64,000 bases of DNA, taken from contig CP030887.1 in the NCBI GenBank assembly GCA_006969905.1, positions 2,716,730 through 2,780,729 on the forward strand. The letters are read 5' to 3'. The notes beneath the pieces are model-generated. The model was given only the letters and a program-made list of their open reading frames with translations. It made no database searches and had not been told where the DNA came from. This document shows positions 41,190 through 50,708 of this stretch, piece by piece. The stretch comes from Balneolaceae bacterium (GTDB lineage Bacteria; Bacteroidota; Rhodothermia; Balneolales; Balneolaceae). Every line of letters begins with the position of its first letter. The stretch's first letter is position 1. Both the position numbers and the translations under genes were made by a program.

Positions 41190-41217
41190 TTGTCGTATAA
41201 TATATATTATGTAAAGT
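41190..41217 (+). other. Right Xer attachment site (attR), with the chromosomal dif XerD arm
   Basis: XerC arm TTGTCGTATAA, centre TATATA, XerD arm TTATGTAAAGT. From memory the B. subtilis dif centre is the same and its XerD arm differs by one base, so this is very likely dif-derived. In an integrated prophage the XerD arm here comes from the chromosome and the XerC arm from the phage. Confidence 0.88.
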
Positions 41218-41222
41218 AATAT

Positions 41223-41696
41223 TTATTCTATTTCATTTAGGTTTTTAATAATACCCTCAAAATCCGGTAAATCGCTCGCGTTATCCAATATTTCACGATA
41301 AACTATTCTCCCCTCTTTATCTATTATAAACGAAGACCTCTTTGAAACTCCTTTCATCCCAAAGAAATCTTCATACAGAGTTCCGTACAATTTTGCTACA
41401 TCTCTGTTGAAGTCGCTCAGTAATTGAAAATTAATATTCTGTGCTTTTTTAAATTCTTTGAGTACATGAAATGAATCTGCGCTGCTTACCCCTAAAACTT
41501 CCGCATTTAAAGATTCATAAATTTTTAAGTTGTCTCTTGTTGTACAAAGCTCTTCTGTGCAGGTACTGGTAAAGGCTAACGGGAAAAAAAGTAAAACCAC
41601 ATTCCGGGTGTTTTCAAAATCAGATAATCTGATGTGTTTACCTTCCGTATTCTGCAATGAAAAGCCAGGAGCTTTATCCCCGATATTTAAAGCCAT
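41223..41696 (-). CDS. Peroxiredoxin, AhpE-like
   Basis: 157 residues. The peroxidatic site PLAFTSTC (PxxxTxxC) puts the catalytic Cys at residue 46, with Cys51 (TEELC) close by; no later resolving cysteine is seen. Its length and KRSSFIIDKEGRIVYREI segment fit the AhpE/BCP part of the family. It reduces peroxides with a thiol partner. In the phage-free chromosome it would lie just upstream of dif and the response regulator on the same strand. Confidence 0.88.
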   Translation of the reverse strand: MALNIGDKAPGFSLQNTEGKHIRLSDFENTRNVVLLFFPLAFTSTCTEELCTTRDNLKIYESLNAEVLGVSSADSFHVLKEFKKAQNINFQLLSDFNRDVAKLYGTLYEDFFGMKGVSKRSSFIIDKEGRIVYREILDNASDLPDFEGIIKNLNEIE

Positions 41697-41713
41697 AAAC
41701 GTAATAATTTTGA

Positions 41714-42301
41714 TTATGTATATTTTCTCCTTAATCCAAAGCTAGCCAAAATAATTCCTGCTGCAAGCCCTAACTTAGCAACCAGATCAGTGTTAATATC
41801 TGAAAACGTAAAGAACCATTCGAATAGGTAGCTGACGATACACACAATTATAGCCGCAAGTGTTAAAATATGTTCCCCTTCTTTTTTTTGCTTAACAGAG
41901 AATAAAAGCAAAGCAACAACCAAGGCCCCTGCCTGGTATGTAGCAAGAATGAGGTTTTTAATTACTAAAGCATCTACTGCAAGTGGATAAAAAATAATGC
42001 TTAACAAGGGTAAAAAAGTGAGATAAATAGGAAACCGAGCAAACACAGGCTTAGACTCTCTTACTAACCCAAACAAACCGCATATAAGTAACACACTAGA
42101 AACCAGCCAGCTCCATTCAGGGAAATCATTACTAAGCTCGGGGAAAAAAAGACTACTACTGCCTGCTATAAATGCCACTACACTTGATAACAGAAAAACA
42201 AAGGTTAAAGACCTTTGCTTTATAAGAATTTTTATGATATTCACTAAGGCAAAAGCCCCGGATAAGCACAAAACCAAACCCATCCAAAAGTACATTAACA
42301 T
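41714..42301 (-). CDS. Multi-span membrane protein of unknown function
   Basis: 195 residues with about six membrane helices (for example FWMGLVLCLSGAFALVNII, LTFVFLLSSVVAFIAGSSS, LVSSVLLICGLFGLV, AALIVCIVSYLFEWFF-like stretches), and a basic C-terminal end RRKYT. No domain recognised. Its ATG shares a base with the stop of the DinB-like gene (TAATG), so they are probably co-translated. Confidence 0.65.
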   Translation of the reverse strand: MLMYFWMGLVLCLSGAFALVNIIKILIKQRSLTFVFLLSSVVAFIAGSSSLFFPELSNDFPEWSWLVSSVLLICGLFGLVRESKPVFARFPIYLTFLPLLSIIFYPLAVDALVIKNLILATYQAGALVVALLLFSVKQKKEGEHILTLAAIIVCIVSYLFEWFFTFSDINTDLVAKLGLAAGIILASFGLRRKYT

Positions 42302-42897
42302 TACGAGTTTATTCGTGTTTCAACATTTCTGTGAAACTGCCGATCGTTTTGATATGCCAGAACCAACTCGGCAATTCTTTTTAAGACACCTCTCTCCTTT
42401 TCAATCATTTCTTCGACAAAGTCGAACACAGTAATCTCTACCTCATCCCGAATTATTCTTTTCTCCCATTCTTTTAGTGGTCTATTCTCTATCAAGCTAA
42501 TTAATGTACTTCTGTGCCTAGCTATATTGGAAAGGACTAACTGAATATCTTTTTTTAAGTTTTCATCTGTTTCAAACGACTTGCTGCCCTGTTTGTAGTC
42601 GAGCAAACTTATAGGTTTATTTGACGAAAATGCTTCCTCCAAAATTTTTCTGTAATAATCTTGTTGATCATAATCTAATGCAATAAGCATTTCAATAATG
42701 GATAATTCCTCGGATCCTGGCTTTTTATTATAAGGGATAGTATCTATTACATCAGAAAGAGCGTTTGCCTCGTGAGCAATATAAGAAACGTCATCAACCA
42801 GATTTGAAATCTGCTTTTGATCAACCACTGACTTTTGAATTAGTTTAATCCCAGAACTTGGATGCAGGAGTTGAATCATTAGCTGACTGCTTTTCAA
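42301..42897 (-). CDS. DinB-like helical protein
   Basis: 198 residues as read from 42897, though this overlaps nuoI by 53 bases; a GTG at 42828, after the nuoI stop, is a reasonable alternative. The mostly helical sequence has [33 protein letters not shown], reminiscent of DinB-type four-helix proteins, but the three metal-binding histidines are not clearly placed. Function unknown. Encoded between nuoI and a membrane protein with overlaps. Confidence 0.55.
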   Translation of the reverse strand: MKSSQLMIQLLHPSSGIKLIQKSVVDQKQISNLVDDVSYIAHEANALSDVIDTIPYNKKPGSEELSIIEMLIALDYDQQDYYRKILEEAFSSNKPISLLDYKQGSKSFETDENLKKDIQLVLSNIARHRSTLISLIENRPLKEWEKRIIRDEVEITVFDFVEEMIEKERGVLKRIAELVLAYQNDRQFHRNVETRINS

Positions 42898-43531
42898 TCA
42901 TATCAACTAATGATAATCCTGTATTCCATTCTTTATCCCTGTCTCGTACAGAATGTATATTATTTTCTTCCTGAAAATCCCAAAAGTTACCAAACTGTGT
43001 ATTTTTATATGTTTGAAGGTATTCAAGCCTATCTTTCAAATCCTCTTTATCAACCAATAGTCGATCTTTATCATAAATAGCATCTTCTCTTGACTCAAAT
43101 ACGATATCGTAATCTTTACTCATTACAATTGCTTCTTCTGGGCAAACTTCTTCACAATATCCACAGTAAATGCATCGCAGCATGTTAATCTCAAAAAAAT
43201 CCGGATATCGTTCTTTCTCGTCTTCTGTTTCAGCAGCCTGCATACTTATAGCTAATGGCGGGCAAGCTCTTGCACATAAACCACAGGCAACACAGCGCTC
43301 TTTCCCATGATCTTCAACCAAAACAGGACGACCTCTGAATATGGCCGGGGGTGTCCACTTTTCTTCCGGATAGTTCATGGTAAACTTTGGCTTAAACATC
43401 ATTTTAAAAGTGTAGATAAGCCCCTTAAAAATCTCAGGAAGATAAATCCTCTCCATGAAATTGAGCTTTCTCTCTCTTTTGAAGTTGTTGTTTAAAGCAT
43501 TAAGAATTGGTTTTTCAAGGTTCTTTGCCAT
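42845..43531 (-). CDS. nuoI: NADH-quinone oxidoreductase subunit I (NuoI)
   Basis: 228 residues. Two [4Fe-4S] motifs, [12 protein letters not shown] and [12 protein letters not shown], carry clusters N6a and N6b in complex I. The N-terminal [23 protein letters not shown] contacts the membrane arm, as in NuoI. It is the sole nuo gene here, so the rest of complex I must be encoded elsewhere. The C-terminal extension (from about 160) is longer than in E. coli and rich in acidic residues. Confidence 0.9.
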   Translation of the reverse strand: MAKNLEKPILNALNNNFKRERKLNFMERIYLPEIFKGLIYTFKMMFKPKFTMNYPEEKWTPPAIFRGRPVLVEDHGKERCVACGLCARACPPLAISMQAAETEDEKERYPDFFEINMLRCIYCGYCEEVCPEEAIVMSKDYDIVFESREDAIYDKDRLLVDKEDLKDRLEYLQTYKNTQFGNFWDFQEENNIHSVRDRDKEWNTGLSLVDMIEKQSANDSTPASKFWD

Positions 43532-43621
43532 CTATAATACTACCAGAAAGATTTTGAAGTTAAGCTCAAAAATAAACCTTTGCGGTATCAGCTTCAAAAG
43601 ATATTTGAACGCTTTTGAGAT

Positions 43622-44929
43622 TTATTTTTGACGAAATACCATGGTTATAGGAACACCAGAAAAACCGTAACGTTCCCGTATCTGATTTTCCAGGAACCTT
43701 CTATAATTCGGTGGCAGATCCTGGGGGCTGTTCATAAAAAACTTAAAAACAGGAGGATTTGTTTTTACTTGAGTTGCATATTGTATTTTTAATTGCTTAC
43801 CCCTCTTCATGGGTAAAGGTTTTTTCATAAGCACACTTTCAATAAAGCTGTTAAGCTCAGATGTAGATATAGTTTTTGACCTTTCCTGGATCACTGCTTC
43901 AACCACATCCATTACTTTGTGTACTCTTTTCCTGTTTAGAGCAGATATAGTGAGTATGGGTACATAGTCTAAAAGTGGGACAGATTCATATATGTACTTC
44001 TCGAACTCCCTGACGGTATTTGTATCCTTATCGGTAACTAAATCCCACTTATTAAGAAGTATAACCAGGCCTTTATTAAACTTCTCTGCCTCACGCAATA
44101 CTCTCTTATCCTGATCCTCGAAACCCCTTATAGAGTCAAGCAACAAAACGGCAACATCGCATTCCTGTATTGCACGTGCAGTCCTAACTGTACTATAGAA
44201 TTCAATATTCTCTTTTACTTTAGTACGTTTTCTTAATCCTGCAGTGTCAACAAGCAGGTAATCTTTTCCATTATAGTTAAACTTACTATTAATGCTATCA
44301 CGGGTAGTTCCTGCTATATCAGTAACAATAGAGCGCTCATCATTAAGTAAGGCATTTACAAGGCTGCTTTTACCTACATTGGGCCTTCCCACGAATGCAA
44401 TTTTAGGATAGCTCTCCCCTTCTTCGTTCTCCTTTTCCGGGAGGAGTTCAACAAGCCTGTCCAGTAATTCTCCGGTCCCAGTACCACTTATAGCTGAAAT
44501 GGGAAAAATTTCATCGTATCCAAGTTCGTAAAACTCTGTTGAATCTAATCGGCGAAGTTCATTATCCGCTTTGTTTGCAACTACAAGTACCGGTTTTTTT
44601 TGCTGACGGAGTAAACTTGAAACTGATCTGTCAAGAGTATTAATGCCATTTTCAGTATCTACTACGAAAAGGACTACGTCCGACTCTTCCAATGCGATAT
44701 GGACTTGTTCCCTGATACCAACTACCATAACATCCATGTCATCCGGTAAATAACCGCCTGTATCAATTACATTGAAATCTACTCCATTCCAGTACGATGT
44801 TCCGTAATGCCGGTCTCTTGTTACACCATACTCATCATGCACAATGGCTTTTCTTTTTCCGATCAAACGGTTAAATATGGTTGATTTACCAACATTAGGT
44901 CTGCCTACTATAGAAACAACTGGAAGCAT
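43622..44929 (-). CDS. der: Ribosome-assembly GTPase Der (EngA)
   Basis: 435 residues with two GTPase domains in tandem: GRPNVGKSTIFN (about 8–19) and GRPNVGKSSLVN (about 181–192), each followed by its own DTGG or DTAG and NKxD motifs (NKAD and NKWD). The C-terminal KH-like domain closes with YATQVKTNPPVFKFF and ENQIRERYGFSGVPI. Der is essential for 50S subunit maturation. Confidence 0.96.
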   Translation of the reverse strand: MLPVVSIVGRPNVGKSTIFNRLIGKRKAIVHDEYGVTRDRHYGTSYWNGVDFNVIDTGGYLPDDMDVMVVGIREQVHIALEESDVVLFVVDTENGINTLDRSVSSLLRQQKKPVLVVANKADNELRRLDSTEFYELGYDEIFPISAISGTGTGELLDRLVELLPEKENEEGESYPKIAFVGRPNVGKSSLVNALLNDERSIVTDIAGTTRDSINSKFNYNGKDYLLVDTAGLRKRTKVKENIEFYSTVRTARAIQECDVAVLLLDSIRGFEDQDKRVLREAEKFNKGLVILLNKWDLVTDKDTNTVREFEKYIYESVPLLDYVPILTISALNRKRVHKVMDVVEAVIQERSKTISTSELNSFIESVLMKKPLPMKRGKQLKIQYATQVKTNPPVFKFFMNSPQDLPPNYRRFLENQIRERYGFSGVPITMVFRQK

Positions 44930-44995
44930 TTTATAAACTGAATTAGTAGATTAAAGCTCGCAAAAATACGTAATTATTAGCACTTATTAGCCACT

Positions 44996-45253
44996 ATGCT
45001 GCAAACCTTTTATAATAACCTGGGTTTTTTTGGGGCTTTAATCCTCTCCTTTGTTTTATTTATCCTGTTCATACTGTGGATTGCCGGTTTAGCAGGTATT
45101 ACTCTTCCTGTGGATGGTGGAAAGCCACGAGGAAGCAAGTGGCAAATCATTACTGCGGTCATTATTCCTGTTTATCCTATCGGCTGGGTTTTCTACGAAA
45201 TGTATCATCAGCGTAAGTTCCTGAAAAGTGATAAGAATGAATTAAGAGCCTAG
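44996..45253 (+). CDS. Small two-helix membrane protein of unknown function
   Basis: 85 residues. Two membrane segments (about 11–35, GALILSFVLFILFILWIAGLAG, and 48–69, WQIITAVIIPVYPIGWVFYEMY) with a short glycine-rich loop between, and a basic end. It runs on the strand opposite its neighbours and overlaps the helicase gene's end by 12 bases. The phospholipid-like hairpin layout is common among small superinfection or envelope stress proteins but no family could be named. Confidence 0.6.
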   Translation: MLQTFYNNLGFFGALILSFVLFILFILWIAGLAGITLPVDGGKPRGSKWQIITAVIIPVYPIGWVFYEMYHQRKFLKSDKNELRA

Positions 45254-47266
45254 AAGGTTTCCAGTTCCAGCCTCAGGAAGCTCATTTCCCGGCAGTTCTT
45301 CTTCCAGTTTCCACTCTTCTAACACGCTATCATTTAATTCATCCAAGAATCGGCTGGGTTTGGTAAAATAATCTCCATAAGCCGATTGGGCCAAAGCCGG
45401 GTATGAGTAATAAAGCATCTGTTTTGCCCTGGTAGTGGCAACATATAGTAATCTTAATTCTTCGTCCAACTGATCCTCGTCATCAACAGAATATGCCGAA
45501 GGAATAATCCCATCTAAACACTGTATGATAAAAACATGCTCCCACTCCAGACCTTTTGCTGAATGGATTGTACTTAATACTAAAGGAACTTCCTCTTTTT
45601 GCTTGGATTCTATATCCACAGCTGTGGCAGTAATAGGATCCAAAGCCAGGTCTTCTAACAGTTGAGGAAGGCTTCTGAAGGTATTAGAAATATCAATAAA
45701 AGCTCCTAAGTCCTTAAGCCTCTTTGGGTAGTCATCATATCGTTTCTCGCAAAATACCTTATAGTACTCAACTAATTTTTCAATTACTGTTGACACATCA
45801 TATTCACTTTCCTTTAAATCAGTAAGTAGTTTACCCAATTCCTTAACCTGGTTAAAATAAGACTTACTGACTGTTTCCGATAAATCTAACTTGTAAGGAT
45901 TGTTTGAAAGCCTTATCCATTCAAAAAGTTCTTGTGCGGTTTTTGGGCCTATCCCATCAATAAGTAGCAATACCCTGTTCCAGGCCAATGTATCGTTTGG
46001 GTTTACCAATACCCGGACATGCGCCAATACATCCTTTATATGTGCAGCCTCTGTGAACTTTTGTCCACCATATTTCACAAACGGGATATTCTTTCGGTTT
46101 AACTCAATTTCAAGATCAAAGGAGTCCCTCCCATTTCTGAATAAAACTGCCAAATCATTTAACGCAAGTCCCTGCTCTCTTAAATGCAACACAACCTGAG
46201 CAATGAACCGGCTCTGCATATTTTCATTTGATGCCTTTACAATAGCTGGTAAATCTCCATCACTATTATTTGAAAAGAGTTGCTTATCAAATTTAAAGTT
46301 AGCCTGCTCAAGTAACTTATTGGCAGCTTGCAATACCTGGGGTGTTGAACGGTAGTTTTCTTCGAGCTTAATAATGCGGGTTCCTTCAAATAATTTGGGG
46401 AAATCCATTATGTTTTGATGATCAGCTCCCCGGAATGAATAAATACTTTGTGCATCATCCCCTACTGCCATCACATTTTGATAAACACTTGAAAACAATG
46501 CCGTAAGCCGGGCCTGCAGTTTGTTAGTGTCCTGGTATTCATCAACCATAACATGAAGGTTTTTCGAAGCAACCTTAATTCGTATATCTTCATGCTGCTC
46601 AAGTAATTCCTTTGTTTTTATGAGCAGATCATCGAAATCCATTACTGAATTTTTAGACTTGTATTCTGCATAGGCTTCGGCAACTCTTTCGATATCTTCT
46701 GTACGTTCAATAAACTGAGGATATTGATCCTGAATTGTAACTTTAATATCCAGATGCTTATTGACTGAAGTACTTATAATATTGAGAAGCGTATTCTTAT
46801 TGGGGAAGCGCTTATTCTTCTGGTGAAGATTAAGCTGTGTCCTTACCAACTGGATCACTTCTAGGGCATCAGTTGTGTCAATGATTGTAAAGTTCTCCGG
46901 AAAACCTAACCGTTCTGCATATTGATGTAAAAGCCTGCTACAGTAAAAATGGAAAGTACCTCCTTGTATTGATTTACACCGGTCATCGAGAATAGAGCTT
47001 GCACGGTTAAGCATTTCTTTAGAGGCACGCCTGGTAAAAGTCAGTAATAAAATTTGGTGAGGATCAACTCCACTTTCAACTAAACGAGCTACACGATGAA
47101 CTAGCGTCCGGGTTTTACCGGTACCGGCACCAGCAATAACCAAAGCAGGCCCTGAATCATGAAATACTGCTTCCAGTTGTTGTTTGTTGAGTAAATCAGG
47201 ATAAGGGATTTTATAATCTTCAGGCCGTAACTGAGGCTCTTCCTTTTTAAGAATAAACTTCTTCAT
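45242..47266 (-). CDS. UvrD/Rep/PcrA-type superfamily 1 DNA helicase
   Basis: 674 residues. Motifs: Q-motif LNKQQLEAVFH, Walker A AGAGTGKTRTLVHR, LLLTFTRRASKEM, DEYQDTN (motif II), GDDAQSIYSFRGAD (motif III), EENYRSTPQVL (IV), and near the end TIHSAKGLEWEHVF (V) and LRLLYVATTRAKQML (VI). A 3'-to-5' ssDNA translocase used in repair or in removing RNA polymerase. Shorter than UvrD at the C-terminus, so it may be of the Rep or AddA-like group; exact role open. Confidence 0.88.
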   Translation of the reverse strand: MKKFILKKEEPQLRPEDYKIPYPDLLNKQQLEAVFHDSGPALVIAGAGTGKTRTLVHRVARLVESGVDPHQILLLTFTRRASKEMLNRASSILDDRCKSIQGGTFHFYCSRLLHQYAERLGFPENFTIIDTTDALEVIQLVRTQLNLHQKNKRFPNKNTLLNIISTSVNKHLDIKVTIQDQYPQFIERTEDIERVAEAYAEYKSKNSVMDFDDLLIKTKELLEQHEDIRIKVASKNLHVMVDEYQDTNKLQARLTALFSSVYQNVMAVGDDAQSIYSFRGADHQNIMDFPKLFEGTRIIKLEENYRSTPQVLQAANKLLEQANFKFDKQLFSNNSDGDLPAIVKASNENMQSRFIAQVVLHLREQGLALNDLAVLFRNGRDSFDLEIELNRKNIPFVKYGGQKFTEAAHIKDVLAHVRVLVNPNDTLAWNRVLLLIDGIGPKTAQELFEWIRLSNNPYKLDLSETVSKSYFNQVKELGKLLTDLKESEYDVSTVIEKLVEYYKVFCEKRYDDYPKRLKDLGAFIDISNTFRSLPQLLEDLALDPITATAVDIESKQKEEVPLVLSTIHSAKGLEWEHVFIIQCLDGIIPSAYSVDDEDQLDEELRLLYVATTRAKQMLYYSYPALAQSAYGDYFTKPSRFLDELNDSVLEEWKLEEELPGNELPEAGTGNLLGS

Positions 47267-47321
47267 GCTCTAAAATAAGCATCTCACTATATATGTAAAA
47301 AAAATGTGTGCGTATTGTACA

Positions 47322-49340
47322 TTATTTTGCTTTTAATATCAAAAAAGTCACATCATCTTCTGTTTTCTTATCTCCTAACCACTGTTTCATTAACTCAGTT
47401 ATCTTTTGGGAAATACCCTCCGGTGTTAGGTTGGCATTTTCTTTTAAAACTGTTTTAATTCTCTCCATCCCCAATTGCTCTCTCTTTGTATTAAATAGTT
47501 CAATTAATCCATCACTCATTAGTAACAGTACATCTCCCTTATTCATATCAAAGCTTTTTTCTTCATAAGGGAAATCCACAACTGAACCTAAAGGCATTGA
47601 TTTGATAATAATTTCCTCAATATCCCCTTCTTTCTTCCTGAACAACAAGGAAGGTGGCATTCCTGCAGATGTATAAAGCAAAGAATGCTTTTTGATCGAA
47701 ACCAGAGTCAATCCCATGAACATAAATTTTAAACTCATGTTTCGGATACCTGATGAAATTTTCTTCAGGATAGTTACATTTTTGTTTTCTAAATCTGAAA
47801 TAGTCTGGAAATAGCTTTTTGTGGTGGCAACTAATATCCCGGCCTTCATCCCATGCCCTGTTGCATCACCTAAAGCAATATTTAGTGCCCCACTTTCTGA
47901 AAGCCGAAAATCATAATAATCGCCTCCGACTTCCTGGGCAGTTTCCATAAATGATGTAATATCAAAAAACTCATTTTCGGGCATTTCTTTAGGAAGCATT
48001 GAAAGTTGCAGTTTTCTGGCTTCATCAAGCTCAGAAGTCTTTCGTTGATTCTCTATTTCTAATATCCTGGTTTCAATTTCTTTTTCTCTCTTTACCCTTT
48101 CCTGTTTAAGTGCTCTTTCTGAAAGAAAATTCACTTCCAAAATTTTGTTCTCAAGTTTTTTCCTCGCTTCAGTAAGTCTTTTGCTGGAATAAAGTACAAG
48201 GCAAACAAGAAATAAAAACAAGCCCGTAGCATTCCCGGTTAGTAAAGTATCTCCTGGAATATCAGAGAATGGAATATCAAGCAGATTGATAAAAAACAAA
48301 GCAACTACCGATAAAACTAAAAAACTCTTTTTCTCAATGTTTGAGATGGTAAGCACTCTTAATAGTTCAAAAAGAATAACAAAAATCAGTATCGAATTTA
48401 GCAGTAATAGTTTTGGAACCGAGTAAAACTCAAAAACAAATAGAATAGCACAAAGAAGCACAATTGCCCAAAAATAATAGGGCGTTTTGTTGTAATGCAG
48501 GCTATAAAAATACCTCAGAGAAAAGCATATAAAAACAAGCCACGCAGCCGAAGAGAAAACTGATAAGAAAGTAACAATGAAAGGATCTGATACATATAGT
48601 TCTGCATTTGACGAGAACAAAAACAATGCTAATGAAACGGATATTAGCGTAATGTGTAGATTTTGAATTTCTGAGGTATTTGCTGCGAATAAAAAAAGGT
48701 GTATAACAAAAATTAAAAGTATAGCCCCCAGAAAAAAGCTAATCATTTCTTTATTTGAAGAAGGCTCTTCTATATATACACCCATATCTATTATGCCGAG
48801 TAAAAAACCAGGAAAACTGCCAAGCTTTATAAACGTCTCAGCTTTGGGATTGCTGTACCGAATGGATAATACATTTTCAGTTGTATCAGAAACGATGAAT
48901 GGAATTACTTTTTTACTTGATGCAGCCTTAAAAGAGCTGGTAAAAGATCTAATTTCTCCAAGCTTACTTAATTGTTTACCATTAAGATAAATTTGAGAAG
49001 CTCCGTTATGTTCTTCATAAAAGAAGGCTATCGGGTAATTTAAAAGTGTTGAATCAACCTTGAATCGAACCTGATACCACCCGGTTTTTATACCTCCAGC
49101 TTTGATTAGCTGCGTATCATTGAGAGTGGAAGAAACCTGAACCCAATTCGAGTCACTGGCTGCCGGGATAGAGTAAATGGCACTTTCGTTGTCATTAAAG
49201 TACCAACCGGAAAACAGAATTACCCTCCCATCCTCACCTAGGAATTGTGCTTTGCTAAGGGTGTAAAGTTCCGCATCATCCGCTTGATAGGAAAGTACAT
49301 TTGTAGAAATACATAGTAATAGAAACAGGACTCTTAGCAT
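47322..49340 (-). CDS. 7TMR-DISM membrane protein with SpoIIE/PP2C phosphatase domain
   Basis: 672 residues. Signal peptide, then a periplasmic sensor domain (about 25–185), seven membrane helices (about 196–390), a coiled coil (about 395–435), and a PP2C-type phosphatase (about 440–672) with EVGGDYYDF, ALGDATGHGMKAG and DVLLLMSDGLIELF, all metal-site regions. This layout is that of RsbU-like phosphatases controlled by extracytoplasmic ligands. Its target is probably an anti-sigma-factor antagonist not encoded nearby. Confidence 0.88.
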   Translation of the reverse strand: MLRVLFLLLCISTNVLSYQADDAELYTLSKAQFLGEDGRVILFSGWYFNDNESAIYSIPAASDSNWVQVSSTLNDTQLIKAGGIKTGWYQVRFKVDSTLLNYPIAFFYEEHNGASQIYLNGKQLSKLGEIRSFTSSFKAASSKKVIPFIVSDTTENVLSIRYSNPKAETFIKLGSFPGFLLGIIDMGVYIEEPSSNKEMISFFLGAILLIFVIHLFLFAANTSEIQNLHITLISVSLALFLFSSNAELYVSDPFIVTFLSVFSSAAWLVFICFSLRYFYSLHYNKTPYYFWAIVLLCAILFVFEFYSVPKLLLLNSILIFVILFELLRVLTISNIEKKSFLVLSVVALFFINLLDIPFSDIPGDTLLTGNATGLFLFLVCLVLYSSKRLTEARKKLENKILEVNFLSERALKQERVKREKEIETRILEIENQRKTSELDEARKLQLSMLPKEMPENEFFDITSFMETAQEVGGDYYDFRLSESGALNIALGDATGHGMKAGILVATTKSYFQTISDLENKNVTILKKISSGIRNMSLKFMFMGLTLVSIKKHSLLYTSAGMPPSLLFRKKEGDIEEIIIKSMPLGSVVDFPYEEKSFDMNKGDVLLLMSDGLIELFNTKREQLGMERIKTVLKENANLTPEGISQKITELMKQWLGDKKTEDDVTFLILKAK

Positions 49341-49375
49341 TAGCCGGATAGATAAATAGATTTTTAAAACAATAG

Positions 49376-49918
49376 TTATAATTGAATAAAAACTTTTATA
49401 AGAAATGTAATATGCTCATTAAGTTCTTTATTGATCAGTTCTGTGCCTTTTGTAATATCACTTCTTGAAACATTAGCGGCAAAATTAGCAGTTTTAAGTT
49501 TTTTAGTAACTGATTTTGCCTTCATTCCCTCAAAGCCCTGTGGGCGCATTAAAGAAACAGCATGCATAAAGCCTGATATTTCGTCACAGGCAAATAAGTA
49601 CCGCTCTAACTCAGTTTCGGGATGCTTACCGGTACGCTCAGGTGCATGGGCTTTTATAGCTTCTATTATTTCTTCCTCATAACTCATTCCAGGAAGGATT
49701 TCATCCACAGCTTTATTTGGATGTTCATCCGGGTATTTTTCCCAATCAAGATCGTGTAACAAACCGGTGGTCCACCAGAGGTCTATCTCATCTTTGCTTT
49801 TTTCAAGACTGATTGCATATGCCTCACAAGCCGCAGCAACCATTACGCAATGATGTCTTAAACTTTCGCTTTGTATGTATTTGTACAGCAGATTTAAAGA
49901 AATATTTCGTTCAACCAT
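49376..49918 (-). CDS. HD-domain hydrolase
   Basis: 180 residues. The HD signature begins with His in SLRHHCVMVAAACEAYA and the His–Asp pair in GLLHDLDWEKYPDEHP, with a later His (AIKAHAPE) as further metal ligand and Asp in LFACDEISG. It resembles stand-alone HDIG-type phosphohydrolases acting on nucleotides, but no further specificity is visible. Encoded after the PP2C gene on the same strand. Confidence 0.8.
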   Translation of the reverse strand: MVERNISLNLLYKYIQSESLRHHCVMVAAACEAYAISLEKSKDEIDLWWTTGLLHDLDWEKYPDEHPNKAVDEILPGMSYEEEIIEAIKAHAPERTGKHPETELERYLFACDEISGFMHAVSLMRPQGFEGMKAKSVTKKLKTANFAANVSRSDITKGTELINKELNEHITFLIKVFIQL

Positions 49919-50054
49919 GTTATAAAATGCTTAGATGAAATTATAGCCAAGTATAATTCAAAAATTAATCACTTTAATATCTAATTGGCTTTCCATTTGT
50001 CCTGCACCCCAATATATTCCCTACCTTGTTAACAATAAGTTAAAACTGTACTAC

Positions 50055-50708
50055 ATGATCAATGAACCTTCGTTTGCCCCCAGAGAATTTGGATGGATTG
50101 AAGTTGTATGCGGAGGAATGTTCAGCGGCAAAACCGAAGAGTTAATAAGAAGAGCCCGCAGAGCCCATATTGCCGGGCAAAATGTTGTGGTTGTTAAACC
50201 CGCTATTGATAAACGATATAGCGATACTGAAGTAGTATCTCATAATGAGAATGCCCTTCCCAGTATTTTGGTAGATACCGCTGATCAAATAGTGCTGCTT
50301 ACCGGTAATGCAAAAGTAGTTTGTATTGACGAAGCCCAGTTTTTTGATGAGCGGATAGTGGATGTGGCAAATCTTCTTGCTAACGATGGTAAACGGGTTA
50401 TTGTAGCAGGGCTGGACATGGATTTTGAAGGAAAACCTTTCGGGCCAATGCCTTTCTTATTAGCCATTGCAGAATATGTAACAAAACTTCATGCAGTTTG
50501 TGCCGAAAGCGGAGCTATGGCAAACTTCTCGCAACGGGTAGTCGAAAACACGGATAAGGTATTAGTTGGTGAATATGATGCCTATGAACCCAGGGCCAGG
50601 CATTGCTTCCGCCCTTCTGTAGATCGAAGAAGAGGTAAACCCATTAAACCTTTTTATCAGGTAGAACAGCCTCACCTTGCTGAAAATCCAAACATAGAAC
50701 ATACTTAA
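50055..50708 (+). CDS. tdk: Thymidine kinase
   Basis: 217 residues, type II TK1-like. Walker [19 protein letters not shown] (about 16–33), the catalytic-base region CIDEAQFFD (about 94–102) and [14 protein letters not shown] are clear. Only one Cys of each zinc pair remains ([14 protein letters not shown]), so the zinc site is likely altered, as seen in some relatives. It phosphorylates thymidine for salvage and is coupled to the nucleoside transporter that follows directly. Confidence 0.92.
   Translation: MINEPSFAPREFGWIEVVCGGMFSGKTEELIRRARRAHIAGQNVVVVKPAIDKRYSDTEVVSHNENALPSILVDTADQIVLLTGNAKVVCIDEAQFFDERIVDVANLLANDGKRVIVAGLDMDFEGKPFGPMPFLLAIAEYVTKLHAVCAESGAMANFSQRVVENTDKVLVGEYDAYEPRARHCFRPSVDRRRGKPIKPFYQVEQPHLAENPNIEHT

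Larger units (their letters stand above)
33864..41217 (-). mobile_element. Xer-integrated prophage of a small tailless, probably ssDNA phage
   Basis: About 7.33 kb between two Xer core sites. Sixteen or so genes run on one strand with many overlaps: early mini-proteins, a ribbon-helix-helix protein, a methyltransferase-like protein, HUH Rep, candidate capsid, small basic and membrane proteins, a candidate spike and a lytic transglycosylase. No integrase, terminase, portal or tail gene occurs. No Zot-type ATPase is present, against an inovirus, and no microvirus-type capsid, against a microvirus. The set fits the membrane-containing ssDNA finnlakeviruses in outline, but homology to them could not be tested here. 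Confidence 0.85.

Noticed and set aside
33864-41217. Inovirus (filamentous phage) interpretation
   Set aside because: Xer integration and HUH Rep would fit, but no Zot-type ATPase or tiny major coat protein pattern with secretin partner is seen, while a transglycosylase and a strand-rich capsid candidate are.
33864-41217. Microvirus prophage interpretation
   Set aside because: Motif 3 of Rep resembles microvirus Reps, but there is no protein of about 500 residues like the microvirus capsid, nor a typical pilot protein.
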